This document shows, one piece after another, positions 41,407 through 51,446 of a stretch of DNA of 64,000 bases (position 1 is the first letter of the stretch; each line of letters starts with the position of its first letter). The DNA comes from Pollutimonas sp036675275. Its GTDB lineage: Bacteria; Pseudomonadota; Gammaproteobacteria; Burkholderiales; Burkholderiaceae_B. Made by a program: the position numbers and the translations under genes. Under the pieces are notes generated by a model that saw nothing but the letters and a program-made list of their open reading frames with translations, did not search any database and was not told where the DNA came from. Location: positions 186,001 through 250,000 of the forward strand of contig JAKFFG010000071.1 in the NCBI GenBank assembly GCA_036675275.1. The letters run 5' to 3'.

Positions 41407-44400
41407 ATGTTCCGAATCTCATCTCTCCTGATTCTGCTCGCCCTGCCTGCCGCGGCTTACAGCCAGGCGGCCGGCACTTGCGGCCCATCGCAACTGGGAC
41501 AGCCATGCGCGGAAGGCGGTCTTGCGGTTGCAAGCCAGGCCGAACCCACGCTGAACCTGGGCGCCGGCAACCCCATACACATTGTCACCGGCAACAAATA
41601 CCAGCAGGAGACCGATCTCCCGCCCAATGCCTTCGCACCAGGCATCGAGATCGTCCGCCACTACAACGCGCTGGACCGCCGCATATCAAGCGCGGGATAC
41701 GGCTGGCAGCTATCCTATGACACGCAACTTTCCCTTGCGGGAAACCGCTGGCAAATCATCCAGGCAGACGGCAGCCGCGTCGACTTTTCCAACATCGCGA
41801 ACAAGCCTGTGCCCAACCGGCATGGAACGCTTGAAACCGCGGGCAAATACTGGGTCTGGACCTGGCCCACCGGCAGGCAATTGTGGTTCAACGCCAGCGG
41901 CCGTCTGGTGCGTCTGCGCGACGGCCGGAACCTGGCGTTGCGCATTGAACGAAACACCCGGCCCGGGCCGCTGGCCGGCACGATAACAAGGGTGACAAAC
42001 AGACAAGGCCACGCGCTGTCTTTTTCCTATCGCGCGGTGGGCGGGCGGGCATACTTGGCTTATGTTGATACGCCCCTGGGCCGCTTCCAATACCAGCACG
42101 AACCCCTTGACCCTGCATCGCCCGGCGTGCAGCGCCTGACGCGCATGATCCGCCCCGACGGCATGCAGCGGCGCTATCTCTACGAACCGGAATTGCAGTC
42201 GGGCAATGCCGGTGCGCTCACCGGCATTGAAACCGTGTCGGCCGACGGCACAAAGGCAAGCCGCCACAACACCTGGGGCTACGATGCCCAGGCCCGTGCC
42301 GTGCTGTCCGTGCGCGGCGCGCCGGCAAGCCAGCTCGATAAAATCAGCGTCAGCTACGTACGGCGAGCCACGCCGCAACAAGCCGGTCTCACTGTGGTCA
42401 CGAATGCCCGCCAGCAAGAGACCCGTTTTGAAACGTCAATAAAGGGCGGCCGCTACGTGCTCATCAGCGTGGAAGGGGGCGGCTGTCCAGGCTGCGCCGC
42501 AGCCGGCAGCACGGCACGCTACGATCACGACGGGCGGCTGGCTGCGGTCAACGGCACACGCTTGCAGCGCGACGCCACGGGCACCATCCGAACGCTGCAA
42601 CCCCATGCCAGCGGCTGGCCCGGCCTGGTCCTGCAATACGGGCCGAATGGCAACAGCTCTTCCTGGCACTCAGATTCCACGGGCACAGAGCGCATCCTCT
42701 ATAACAATCAGTCCTTGCCGGCGCAGCGTATTTGGGCCAACACAGACAATGTGCAATACCGCTACGATGCCCTGCAACGCCCCGTCCGGCTCATCGAAAG
42801 CAATAAAAACGGCACGCATGAAACGACCCTGCGATGGCGCGGCAACCGACTGATGCATATCGGACATCCCAATGAAACGGAATCGCGTCAATACGATCGC
42901 CGCGGCCGGCTGATCCGCCGCAGCGTTGAACGCGCGGGCACCTTTTCGGCCACAGCAATGCGCTACACCGAAGCCTTCGAATACAACGCGCAAAACCGCC
43001 TGGGCAGGCACCACTTGCCTGAAGGCGGCTCGCTGACCTATCGCTGGAGCAGCAACGGCCGGCTGCTGGGCATCACCTGGCACGACGCCCAGGGGCGGGC
43101 ACATACCGTCATAGAAAGCACAGCCGGAAAGCCTGGCTACTGCTATGGCAACGGCCTGTGTCTGAATACGCTTACCGATAGTCAGGGGCAAGCACGCCAG
43201 CTGGATGTTTACCAAGGCGGCAAAGCGATATGGTCGCTGGCCCACGGCTACGACAAGCATGGCCGCCTGGCGCACGAGCAGCACCAGGTTGCAGGACAAA
43301 AGCCCGACATAAGCTGGCGCTACGCCTACGATGCGAATTCCCGGCTTGTCGGCGCCCAGGCCGGACCCATGCCGGAACCAACCGCGGCCACCGCCGGCAC
43401 AACAAGCTTGTGGTATGCCTGGAACGGCGATGGATCGCTGGCAGCCAGCCGGCGCAACGGCACCACGCACAAGCCGTCTTTGCGTCGCGATGCGTCCGGA
43501 CTGCCCCTGATATTCGGCAACGCCACGCTTGAGTACGGCCCCAACCGCCGCCTTGCCGCCGTGCATCGTCAGGGCAGGACGATAGCCCGCTATCGGCACA
43601 ATGCCTTTGGACACCGTATCGTCCAGCAAGTCGAAGACGGCGCCATCCACTATTTCTATCTGAACAGCCAACTGGTCGCCGAATCGCGTCCGCGCAAGGC
43701 GGGGGCTGGCTTCAACGTCGAGGACGCAGGCTTTAACGTCGAGGGCGCGCTGAACATCACGCGGCGCTACATCTACGCCCACCACGTTCCGGTCGGCTTC
43801 ATTGACTATCCGGGCGCCAGTGCCGGCGCCGCGAAACTTTTCGCCATCCATGCCGATTTCCTTGGCGCGCCGCGCATGGTGACCGACCACCGGCAAGCAG
43901 TGCGCTGGCTGGCCAGCTATAGCCCTACCGGCGCCGCCACACGCCTGGCCGGCGACCTTACGCTTGACCTGCGCCTGCCCGGCCAGGTGTTCGATAGCGC
44001 CACAGGCTGGCACGACAATATGTTGCGCACCTATCTGCCCGAGGCAGGACAATATCTTGAACCCGATCCCCTGGGGCCCATACCCGGTAACCAGGCATTC
44101 GGCTATGCCGAACAGCAGCCGCGCCGATATGTCGACCCGCTGGGGCTGGTGCTGTTCGCTTTTGACGGCACGCGAAATGGCCCCGAAACGCTCAGCAATG
44201 TCTGGAAACTCAGCCAGGCCTACAACGACGGGCCCGTCTACTACCATACGGGGCCGGGCAATTCCATGTATCTGGACTGGGACGGCGCAACGGGCTGGGA
44301 CGCGCCGCAAATAATCGAAAACCAGTGGCAGTCCCTGCTCAACGTACTGGAGCGAACCGGCAAGCGCAACGAACGCCTGCCCATAGACATCATCGGCTAT

Positions 44401-45144
44401 TCCCGCGGTGCAGCGCTTGCCCGGCACTTCGGCAACATGATCAACCAACATACGCGTGACGGGCTGTTTTCCTACAGAGCTGCTTCCAGGCCTGCGGTGT
44501 CCGCCTGCGTCGACCTGCGTTTCATGGGCCTGTTCGACACCGTGGCGCAATTCGGCATCGGGGGTTCGCACAACGGCAATTTCAACCTTACCATCGCTCC
44601 GGCCTGGGAATGGGTGGCGCACGCCGTCGCCCTGCACGAGCGGCGCTGGCTGTTTCCCTTGACCATCGCCGGCGATGCCGGCGGCTACAACATTGTCGAA
44701 GCGCCCTTCATCGGTGCGCATGCCGACATCGGCGGAGGCGCCACACGCACGGATGACGGGCAATCCTCCGTACGCGGAGACCTGGCCGACGTGACGCTTA
44801 ACTGGATGCTCTGGCAGGCGCGTGCCGCCTCATTGCGCTTCGACACCCTGCCGGAAAACGACCGTGAAATCACCGACCCCATCCTTCACGATGCGCGTTC
44901 TTCCATCGTGCGCTCGCTGCAGGACGGCGATCGCCGCATCAACCAGGCCAATGGTTCGTTGCTGCTGGACTACCAGGACCATCATGCGCAGCTGGGCCGC
45001 ACCCAACGAGCCGCCACCGAAGCCATGATCGCCCGTCCCGAAAACTGGCGCGCCCTGGACACCAGCGAAGTGGGCACGGTGGACATGGCCGGCTATGCGC
45101 AATGGCTGCATGATGAACTGGGTTGGCAGGCACTCCCAGTCTAA
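41407..45144 (+). CDS. Secreted RHS-repeat protein with C-terminal DUF2235 lipase-like toxin domain
   Basis: 1245 aa. A Sec signal peptide (about 1-19) leads into a DUF6531-like entry region (GNPIHIVTGNKYQQETDLP), then many YD/RHS repeats that would build the hollow RHS shell. The core motif at about 880-914 ends in DPLGL (910-914), the usual self-cleavage and toxin boundary. The last 331 residues are a DUF2235 alpha/beta hydrolase: FDGTRN at its start, nucleophile elbow Gly997-Tyr-Ser999-Arg-Gly1001, and HADIGGG with His1105 and Asp1107. DUF2235 is the fold of Tle1-type phospholipase effectors. No PAAR or VgrG is present and no immunity gene is evident. Confidence 0.9.
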   Translation: MFRISSLLILLALPAAAYSQAAGTCGPSQLGQPCAEGGLAVASQAEPTLNLGAGNPIHIVTGNKYQQETDLPPNAFAPGIEIVRHYNALDRRISSAGYGWQLSYDTQLSLAGNRWQIIQADGSRVDFSNIANKPVPNRHGTLETAGKYWVWTWPTGRQLWFNASGRLVRLRDGRNLALRIERNTRPGPLAGTITRVTNRQGHALSFSYRAVGGRAYLAYVDTPLGRFQYQHEPLDPASPGVQRLTRMIRPDGMQRRYLYEPELQSGNAGALTGIETVSADGTKASRHNTWGYDAQARAVLSVRGAPASQLDKISVSYVRRATPQQAGLTVVTNARQQETRFETSIKGGRYVLISVEGGGCPGCAAAGSTARYDHDGRLAAVNGTRLQRDATGTIRTLQPHASGWPGLVLQYGPNGNSSSWHSDSTGTERILYNNQSLPAQRIWANTDNVQYRYDALQRPVRLIESNKNGTHETTLRWRGNRLMHIGHPNETESRQYDRRGRLIRRSVERAGTFSATAMRYTEAFEYNAQNRLGRHHLPEGGSLTYRWSSNGRLLGITWHDAQGRAHTVIESTAGKPGYCYGNGLCLNTLTDSQGQARQLDVYQGGKAIWSLAHGYDKHGRLAHEQHQVAGQKPDISWRYAYDANSRLVGAQAGPMPEPTAATAGTTSLWYAWNGDGSLAASRRNGTTHKPSLRRDASGLPLIFGNATLEYGPNRRLAAVHRQGRTIARYRHNAFGHRIVQQVEDGAIHYFYLNSQLVAESRPRKAGAGFNVEDAGFNVEGALNITRRYIYAHHVPVGFIDYPGASAGAAKLFAIHADFLGAPRMVTDHRQAVRWLASYSPTGAATRLAGDLTLDLRLPGQVFDSATGWHDNMLRTYLPEAGQYLEPDPLGPIPGNQAFGYAEQQPRRYVDPLGLVLFAFDGTRNGPETLSNVWKLSQAYNDGPVYYHTGPGNSMYLDWDGATGWDAPQIIENQWQSLLNVLERTGKRNERLPIDIIGYSRGAALARHFGNMINQHTRDGLFSYRAASRPAVSACVDLRFMGLFDTVAQFGIGGSHNGNFNLTIAPAWEWVAHAVALHERRWLFPLTIAGDAGGYNIVEAPFIGAHADIGGGATRTDDGQSSVRGDLADVTLNWMLWQARAASLRFDTLPENDREITDPILHDARSSIVRSLQDGDRRINQANGSLLLDYQDHHAQLGRTQRAATEAMIARPENWRALDTSEVGTVDMAGYAQWLHDELGWQALPV
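43705..43746 (+). repeat. 21-bp tandem duplication inside the RHS gene
   Basis: Two adjacent in-frame 21-bp units (43705-43725 and 43726-43746), 18 of 21 bases identical, each encoding AGFNVE plus D or G. Probably a recent slippage duplication in a surface loop just before the RHS core. Confidence 0.85.
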
Positions 45145-45313
45145 GCCAGCATCGCCATATTGATTCGCGACGCGGCAAGCCTGCCACGCAGTCCCCGGGA
45201 AATCACGCTATCATTTAGCCCTTCCCGGCGTTTTGCGTCTTTTCGGCGTTACTCATAACGACCGACCATGCCCCGCGCGGGCTTTGCACCTCTCTTTTCG
45301 ATTACTACGTCTT

Positions 45314-46999
45314 ATGCTTCCTGGGCAACAACAACAACTTATCTCGCTGATAAAGACCGCCGTCGGCAGTGTCTTGCCCGACGCCGCTCCGACTGTTCTG
45401 CTTGAGCGTCCCAAAGTCGCCGCCCATGGCGATATTGCCTGCAATATCGCCATGCAGCTCGCCAAGGCGTCCAGGCGCAATCCGCGCGAGCTTGCCCAGC
45501 AAATCGTCTCGGCGCTGCTGGCCGACACGGCCACAAAGTCACTGATCAGTTCGGCTGAAATCGCCGGGCCCGGCTTCATCAATTTCAGGCTGTCCGCGGC
45601 GGCACGGCAAGCCGTACTGCACGCCATAACGCAAGAAGGCAGCCGGTTCGGCCACCGCGAGCCCAATCACGAAAAACTGATGGTGGAATTCGTATCCGCC
45701 AACCCGACCGGCCCCCTGCATGTGGGGCATTCCCGCCAGGCGGCGCTGGGCGATTCGATGTGCCGCCTGTTTGCATCGCAAGGCTACGACGTCACTCGCG
45801 AGTTCTACTACAACGACGCGGGCAATCAAATCGACAACCTGGCCATCAGCGTGCAGGCGCGCGCCAGGGGCATCGCCCCCGATTCGTCCGACTTTCCCGC
45901 CGACGGGTACAAAGGCGACTACATCATGGACATCGCGCGCGACTTCCAGGCAGGCGCATCGGTAGTCGGCACCGACGGAGTCTCCGTAACGGCAACGGCA
46001 AATCTTGACAGCCTGGATGACATCCGCTCGTTCGCCGTCGCGTACTTGCGGCGCGAACAAGATCTCGACCTGCAGGCGTTCGGCCTCAAATTCGACAACT
46101 ACTATCTGGAAAGCTCGCTGTACACCAGCGGACGGGTCGAGAAGACGGTGCAGGCGCTTATCGATGCCGGCCATACCTACGAAAGCGAAGGCGCGCTATG
46201 GCTGCGCACGACCGAGCTCGGCACGGGCGACGATAAAGACCGTGTGATGCGCAAGTCGGAAGGCGGCTATACCTATTTTGTCCCCGACGTGGCCTACCAT
46301 GTCACCAAATGGGAAAGAGGCTTTCACCGCGCCATCAACATCCAGGGTACCGACCATCACGGCACCATTGCGCGGGTGCGCGCGGGCTTGCAGGCACTTG
46401 AAGCAGGCATTCCGAAAGACTATCCTTCCTATGTCCTTCACAAGATGGTGAAAGTGGTGCGCGACGGGGCGGAAGTCAAGATTTCCAAGCGCGCCGGCAG
46501 CTATGTCACCATGCGCGATCTTATCGACTGGGTGGGCCAGGATGCAGTACGATTCTTTCTCAGCCAGCGGCGCGCCGACTCCGAATTCGTCTTTGACATC
46601 GACCTGGCTTTGTCCAAGAGCGAAGAGAACCCGGTGTACTATATCCAGTACGCGCACGCGCGGATCTGTTCCATGCTGGTCCAGTCCGCGCCATTGGCTG
46701 ACCAGGTCGCCTCGGCGCCCGTCGACAAACTGGTGGCACCGACCGAATTCGCACTGATGCAGCGCCTTGCCGAATATCCCAACACGCTCGCCTTGGCCGC
46801 TCAGGAACTCGCGCCCCATCATCTGGCGTTCTGGCTGCGCGATTGCGCCGCCGATTTCCACGCCTGGTACAACGCCGAGCGGGTGCTGGTCGACGATAAC
46901 GAGCTCAAGCTTGCCCGCCTGCGGCTCGCCCATGCTGCGCGGCAAGTCATTGCCGGCGGCCTTGAACTACTTGGGGTATCTGCCCCTGAAAGGATGTAA
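45314..46999 (+). CDS. argS: Arginyl-tRNA synthetase
   Basis: Class I synthetase charging tRNA-Arg. HIGH-type motif HVGH at 136-139 preceded by FVSANPTGPL, KMSKS-type KISKR from 389, and a C-terminal anticodon-binding helical domain. The 561-aa product from ATG 45314 closely follows the Bordetella protein in length and start; the extra upstream codons are unsupported. The 169-bp gap before it (45145-45313) holds its promoter and no gene I can support. Confidence 0.97.
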   Translation: MLPGQQQQLISLIKTAVGSVLPDAAPTVLLERPKVAAHGDIACNIAMQLAKASRRNPRELAQQIVSALLADTATKSLISSAEIAGPGFINFRLSAAARQAVLHAITQEGSRFGHREPNHEKLMVEFVSANPTGPLHVGHSRQAALGDSMCRLFASQGYDVTREFYYNDAGNQIDNLAISVQARARGIAPDSSDFPADGYKGDYIMDIARDFQAGASVVGTDGVSVTATANLDSLDDIRSFAVAYLRREQDLDLQAFGLKFDNYYLESSLYTSGRVEKTVQALIDAGHTYESEGALWLRTTELGTGDDKDRVMRKSEGGYTYFVPDVAYHVTKWERGFHRAINIQGTDHHGTIARVRAGLQALEAGIPKDYPSYVLHKMVKVVRDGAEVKISKRAGSYVTMRDLIDWVGQDAVRFFLSQRRADSEFVFDIDLALSKSEENPVYYIQYAHARICSMLVQSAPLADQVASAPVDKLVAPTEFALMQRLAEYPNTLALAAQELAPHHLAFWLRDCAADFHAWYNAERVLVDDNELKLARLRLAHAARQVIAGGLELLGVSAPERM

Positions 47000-47007
47000 C
47001 ACCCTTT

Positions 47008-47679
47008 ATGGCCCGTCGCAAAACATCCAGTTCGAAGTCAGGCGGCAGCACCCTGTTTGGAGTGCTGGTCGGTCTTATATTGGGCCTGGCTGCCGCCGTG
47101 GCGGTGGCGCTGTTCGTCACCCAGGTTCCCATGCCTTTTGTGGACAAGGCCAGTCGCGATCCAGCCAAGATATTACTGCCCGACGTACGCGACGCTCCTG
47201 ATCCCAACCTGGGCCTGTACGGCAAGAGCGGCGCCGCAGGCGTTACGCCCACTGGCCCGACCGACACCGCGCCGGTACCATTGCCGGGAATGCAGTCGCC
47301 CGGCGGCGTGCCACGCCCTGCCCCTTCCCCGGCGCCCGACAGTCTGGGCAATCTTATAGCCAGCCTGGGCAAGACAGAGCAACCCGCCAAGCCGGCCAGT
47401 GCGGCCAAACCCGCCCCAGGCACCGAAGCGCCTCCTCCAGCCAACAGCCAGACGACCTACTTTCTGCAGGCGGGCGCGTTCCGGTCTGAAGGCGATGCCG
47501 AAGCCGTCAAAGCACAGATACTGCTGATGGGCCTGCCTGTCCAGGTGCAAAAGGCACAAGTCAATGGCTCTACGATCAATCGCGTGCGCGTGGGGCCGTT
47601 CAAGGGCATCGATGAAATGAACCGCTCGCGGGCGCGATTGGGCGAGGAAAAAATCGAATCATCCGTAATACGGCAGTAA
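47008..47679 (+). CDS. SPOR-domain cell-division/peptidoglycan-binding protein (FtsN-like)
   Basis: 223 aa: short basic cytoplasmic tail, one membrane span (about 17-39), a Pro/Ala-rich periplasmic linker (about 60-148), and a SPOR domain (about 150-220, YFLQAGAFRSEGDAEAVKAQ, VGPFKG). SPOR domains bind denuded glycan at the division septum. Starts 8 bp after argS, the argS-SPOR-dsbA order being common in Burkholderiales. Confidence 0.92.
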   Translation: MARRKTSSSKSGGSTLFGVLVGLILGLAAAVAVALFVTQVPMPFVDKASRDPAKILLPDVRDAPDPNLGLYGKSGAAGVTPTGPTDTAPVPLPGMQSPGGVPRPAPSPAPDSLGNLIASLGKTEQPAKPASAAKPAPGTEAPPPANSQTTYFLQAGAFRSEGDAEAVKAQILLMGLPVQVQKAQVNGSTINRVRVGPFKGIDEMNRSRARLGEEKIESSVIRQ

Positions 47680-47762
47680 ACCGGCCTATGGCCTGGCGCA
47701 CATGAACTTTTACTTGCCGCGCCAGTCTTATGTGAACTTGTATTGTTCTGGAAATCAAATAT

Positions 47763-48392
47763 ATGTCGTTAAAAAACCTTCTTCTGCGTGCAGTTGCCTT
47801 TATTGCCATCGGTTCCGGGGCACTTTTCGTGCCGGCCGCGCATGCCCAGGCCAGCCAGGGCTATGTCACCGTCGAGCCAACCCAACCGTCCGACACAACG
47901 GGCAAGATAGAAGTACTGGAATTTTTCGCCTATAGCTGCCCCCATTGCAATACCATTGAACCCATGGTCCAGGCCTGGGCCAAGACTCTTCCGGAAAATG
48001 TAGTGCTCAAGCAAGTGCCGGTGGCTTTCAATGCCAGCATGGCCGATCTTCAGAAGCTGTATTACTCGCTCGAAAGCCTGGGCCGGCTCGACCTGCACCC
48101 CGAAGTGTTCAAGGCCATTCATGGCGAACGCAAGCGCATCTACGATGCCAAGGCAATCACCGACTGGGTGGAAAGCAAGGGCGTCGACCGCAAGGCCTTT
48201 GAAAACGTATTCAACTCCTTCGGCCTCCAATCCAAGGTGGCACGGGCAAACGAACTGACCAAGGCCTATAACATCGAAGGAACACCCAGTATTGCCGTGG
48301 GCGGCAAGTACGTCACATCGCCCACCATGACCAACAGCTACGAAGGCACCATTACGCAGGCTCAGAAGCTGGTCGAGATGGTCAACAAATAA
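47763..48392 (+). CDS. dsbA: Thiol:disulfide interchange protein DsbA
   Basis: Periplasmic oxidase that introduces disulfides into exported proteins. Signal peptide about 1-29 (ending AHA), active site Cys59-Pro-His-Cys62, cis-Pro loop in GTPSIAV. 209 aa is normal. Third gene of the argS-SPOR-dsbA run, 83 bp after the SPOR gene. Confidence 0.95.
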   Translation: MSLKNLLLRAVAFIAIGSGALFVPAAHAQASQGYVTVEPTQPSDTTGKIEVLEFFAYSCPHCNTIEPMVQAWAKTLPENVVLKQVPVAFNASMADLQKLYYSLESLGRLDLHPEVFKAIHGERKRIYDAKAITDWVESKGVDRKAFENVFNSFGLQSKVARANELTKAYNIEGTPSIAVGGKYVTSPTMTNSYEGTITQAQKLVEMVNK

Positions 48393-48403
48393 ACGGCAGG
48401 CAG

Positions 48404-49603
48404 CTACACCGCCACGGCGCTATCCAGCGCCTGGCGTAAATCGGCGATCAAGTCCTGGGGCGACTCCAGCCCTATGTGCAGCCGGACGATTGCATTTTCG
48501 CTGGGGGCCCAGTAACCGTGCACTTTCAGTGCGCCGTGGTCCACCAATTGAACCAGGCTCTCGAAGCCGCCCCACGAAAACCCAATACCGAACAGCGTCA
48601 AGGCATCGACAAAGCGGCGTGCCGCGGCATCATTCAGCTTAAGTTCCACCGCGAGCATACCGTTGGACCCGGTGCAATCCCGCTGCCATATGGCGTGGCC
48701 GGGATCGCTGGGCAATGCGGGATGATAAATACGTACGAGTTCTGGACGCGAACTAAAAAAGTCGCAGATTTCCAGGGCGTTTTGGGCGGTCTGGCGCATG
48801 CGTATCGGAAGCGTGCGGACGCCCCGGATGGCAAGCCATGCGTCATCGGCACTGATGGAATACCCCATCGCATAGTGCGTGTCGTTGATGCGCTGAATCA
48901 AGGCGGAATCCCTGGCCATGACGGCGCCCAGCATCAGGTCTGAATGGCCGCCGACATATTTGGTGCCGGCCACGATGGATATATCCGCCCCGAGTTCCAG
49001 CGGGCGATAGATGTAGCCCGATCCCCAGGTATTGTCCACTGCCAGGATCAAATCGTGCTTGCGGGCAAAGGCCGCCAGGGCCGGGATGTCCAGCATCTCG
49101 AACAACAGCGACCCTGGCGACTCAACATACAGCACCCGCGTATTGGGACGCAGCTGGGCTTCGAGTTCGGCGGGGGTTGCGCGGCAATACGAAACCTGAA
49201 TATCCATACGGCCCAGTACAACCTTGTCCAGGTAGCGTACCGGCCCATAGCAGCAATCGGCCACGAGCACGTGGTCTTTGCTATTGAGCGTGCTGAAGAA
49301 TGCCAGCGTAATGGCCGCCATCCCGGACGGAGCAAGAAATGCGCGCTCGGCCCCCTCCAGCTTGCAGAAGACATCTTCCAGCGCCGCATGCGTATCCATT
49401 CCGACGCGCCCATAGGTTACGCTGCGCTCACCTTTGGCCTTGGCTCGCTGGGCCCGTTCGAGCGCGTCGAGATTCTGGAAACGGACTGTGCTGGTGCGCA
49501 TCGAGGGCAAGGCAACCGGCGCGGCGCCATGATGCGGATCGAATTCACCGATTCCAGTATGTTGCAGCAAGGTGTCCAGATCAGCGGGAATGGTATTGGC
49601 CAT
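48404..49603 (-). CDS. metC: Cystathionine beta-lyase
   Basis: PLP enzyme of the Cys/Met metabolism family, converting cystathionine to homocysteine, pyruvate and ammonia. PLP lysine Lys215 in AGTKYVGGHSD. SVTYGRVG and the DNTWGSGY segment also mark the family, and the Trp/Tyr pattern favours beta-lyase over gamma-synthase. 399 aa. Divergent from the LysE gene. Confidence 0.92.
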   Translation of the reverse strand: MANTIPADLDTLLQHTGIGEFDPHHGAAPVALPSMRTSTVRFQNLDALERAQRAKAKGERSVTYGRVGMDTHAALEDVFCKLEGAERAFLAPSGMAAITLAFFSTLNSKDHVLVADCCYGPVRYLDKVVLGRMDIQVSYCRATPAELEAQLRPNTRVLYVESPGSLLFEMLDIPALAAFARKHDLILAVDNTWGSGYIYRPLELGADISIVAGTKYVGGHSDLMLGAVMARDSALIQRINDTHYAMGYSISADDAWLAIRGVRTLPIRMRQTAQNALEICDFFSSRPELVRIYHPALPSDPGHAIWQRDCTGSNGMLAVELKLNDAAARRFVDALTLFGIGFSWGGFESLVQLVDHGALKVHGYWAPSENAIVRLHIGLESPQDLIADLRQALDSAVAV

Positions 49604-49672
49604 GGCGTATGTTAAAAATTCGGATTATCGGCGAAGCAGCGCGCCCAATGCTCAAGGATACCAAGAATCACC

Positions 49673-50299
49673 ATGCTGACCTTAGAAGTGGCGTTTTCCT
49701 TTTTTGGCATTGCCATATTGCTGGCCTTGACCCCCGGCCCGGACAATCTTTTTGTGTTGATGCAATCGGCTATGTGGGGGCGAGCGTCGGGGATGCTGGT
49801 CGTTCTGGGTCTATGCACCGGACTTGTCGGACATACCGTGGCGGTCGCCGTGGGACTGGCCGCCGTGTTTGCCACCTCGGAAGCCGCTTTCACGGTGCTG
49901 AAGCTGGCCGGCGCCATTTATCTGGTCTATCTTGCCTGGGGGGCATTCCGCGCCCAGGGCGACGCGGCCGACCAGGCGAAACCCGCCAGGCAGGGCAAGG
50001 GCCAGCTCTATCGCCGGGGCATCGTCATGAATCTGACCAATCCAAAGGTATCGTTGTTTTTCCTGGCCTTCCTGCCTCAATTCACCGATCCGGCGCGTGG
50101 ATCGGTAGCATTGCAGACTCTGGCCCTGGGCGCACTCTTCATGCTTGCAACGCTACTGGTATTTGGCGCCATTGCGCTTTGCTCGGGCATGCTGGGAGAA
50201 CGCATACAACAGTCCCGCAAGGCGCAACGGCTTCTTAACCGAATCGCCGGTGTCGTGTTCCTGGGACTGGCGCTAAGGCTGGCCTATATGCAGCGCTGA
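49673..50299 (+). CDS. LysE-family translocator
   Basis: 208-aa membrane exporter with LALTPGPDNLFVLMQSAMWGRASG and VMNLTNPKVSLFFLAFLPQF, typical of the RhtB branch. About six helices. It sits next to metC, so a sulfur amino acid or homoserine could be its substrate, but this is only context. Confidence 0.9.
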   Translation: MLTLEVAFSFFGIAILLALTPGPDNLFVLMQSAMWGRASGMLVVLGLCTGLVGHTVAVAVGLAAVFATSEAAFTVLKLAGAIYLVYLAWGAFRAQGDAADQAKPARQGKGQLYRRGIVMNLTNPKVSLFFLAFLPQFTDPARGSVALQTLALGALFMLATLLVFGAIALCSGMLGERIQQSRKAQRLLNRIAGVVFLGLALRLAYMQR

Positions 50300-50312
50300 C
50301 GGGGCAACCCAT

Positions 50313-51395
50313 TCATTCGACGGAAGCGCTCTGCTTGAACCGGATGATGCCGTCCTCGCCAGTGCTGCGCGCAAGCTTTCCCTCGAAGTACAAGGCGTGC
50401 AAATGCGCAAGCGCTTCCCCCATGGCGAAGGTCAATTGATGCAGATCCAGCTTGCGCTTGAACATGACGGGCAGGATGTCGGTCGTGCTCATCGGCAGGG
50501 TACAGGCGTCCAGCACTTCGGCCAAACGCTGGGCATGATGCAAATGCTGCTGCCCAATGCGTTCATGCAAACCCCGGAATGGGCGGCCATGAGAAGGCAG
50601 CACCAATGTGTCTTCGGGCAGGTCGTCGTAGGCGCGCAGCGAGTTCAGGTACAGCGGCAGGGGATTGCTGTCCGGCTCGTAATCGAACACGCTGATGTTG
50701 GTGGAGATGCGCGGCAAGACCATGTCGCCCGAAATCAGCACTTGCAGGGTATCGCAGTACAAAGAAGCGTGCTCCGGCGCGTGTCCATAGCCGACAATAA
50801 TCCGCCAATCCCGCCCCCCGATGGATATCCGGTCTCCGTCCATGATGCGACGAAAGCTCGCCGGAACGTCCGGCACCAGGCTGGGATAGTAATTGGATCG
50901 CTCCCGGATTTTGTCCTGTGCCTCGGGATCGCTCAAGCCATGGCGGGTGAAATGGTCCACAGCCGATTGCCCATTGGGTCCGCCGGCCGCCATGCCATTT
51001 ACCGCAGGACGCGACCACAGGCGGGCCACGGCATAGTCCGTCATGGTCATCCACAGAGGGGCGTTCCACTTCTGGCACAGCCAGTGCGCGAGCCCGACGT
51101 GGTCGGGGTGCATGTGCGTAACAATGACGCGCAATACCGGAAGGCCATCAAGCGCATTCTCGAACACCTGCTCCCACAAGGCCTTGACCTCGTCGCGCGA
51201 GACGCCGCAGTCGACTATCGTCCAGCCTTCGCGTCCGTCGATCTTGTCGCGCAACAGCCAGAGATTGATGTGATCCAGGGCAAAAGGCAATGGCATGCGT
51301 ATCCACCGGACGCCGTCGGCGACAGTCAGGGCGGCGCCTGATTCGGGCAACGCGTCGCCCCATGGATAACTTAATTTTTGTTCATTCGGGTTCAT
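50313..51395 (-). CDS. MBL-fold metallo-hydrolase, likely member of the LiuR regulon
   Basis: 360 aa. Metal site motif His94-x-His96-x-Asp98-His99 (THMHPDH), then GHAPEHA, GDMVLPR and SHGRPF giving the remaining His/Asp ligands. A C-terminal helical extension (about 270-360) is typical of a subgroup found with acyl-CoA degradation genes. Divergent from liuR with the palindromic operator between them, so probably co-regulated. A thioesterase or lactonase-like role is possible; the substrate is unknown. Confidence 0.87.
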   Translation of the reverse strand: MNPNEQKLSYPWGDALPESGAALTVADGVRWIRMPLPFALDHINLWLLRDKIDGREGWTIVDCGVSRDEVKALWEQVFENALDGLPVLRVIVTHMHPDHVGLAHWLCQKWNAPLWMTMTDYAVARLWSRPAVNGMAAGGPNGQSAVDHFTRHGLSDPEAQDKIRERSNYYPSLVPDVPASFRRIMDGDRISIGGRDWRIIVGYGHAPEHASLYCDTLQVLISGDMVLPRISTNISVFDYEPDSNPLPLYLNSLRAYDDLPEDTLVLPSHGRPFRGLHERIGQQHLHHAQRLAEVLDACTLPMSTTDILPVMFKRKLDLHQLTFAMGEALAHLHALYFEGKLARSTGEDGIIRFKQSASVE

Positions 51396-51446
51396 GCTGT
51401 CTCCATCTTTATCGCAGTATGCCTGATCGACGTATTATGGCATCAT

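Noticed and set aside
42670..44763. 697-codon minus-strand frame opposite the RHS gene
   Set aside because: It is a long antisense frame caused by GC-rich third positions. The plus-strand RHS protein has clear repeats, signal peptide and core motif.
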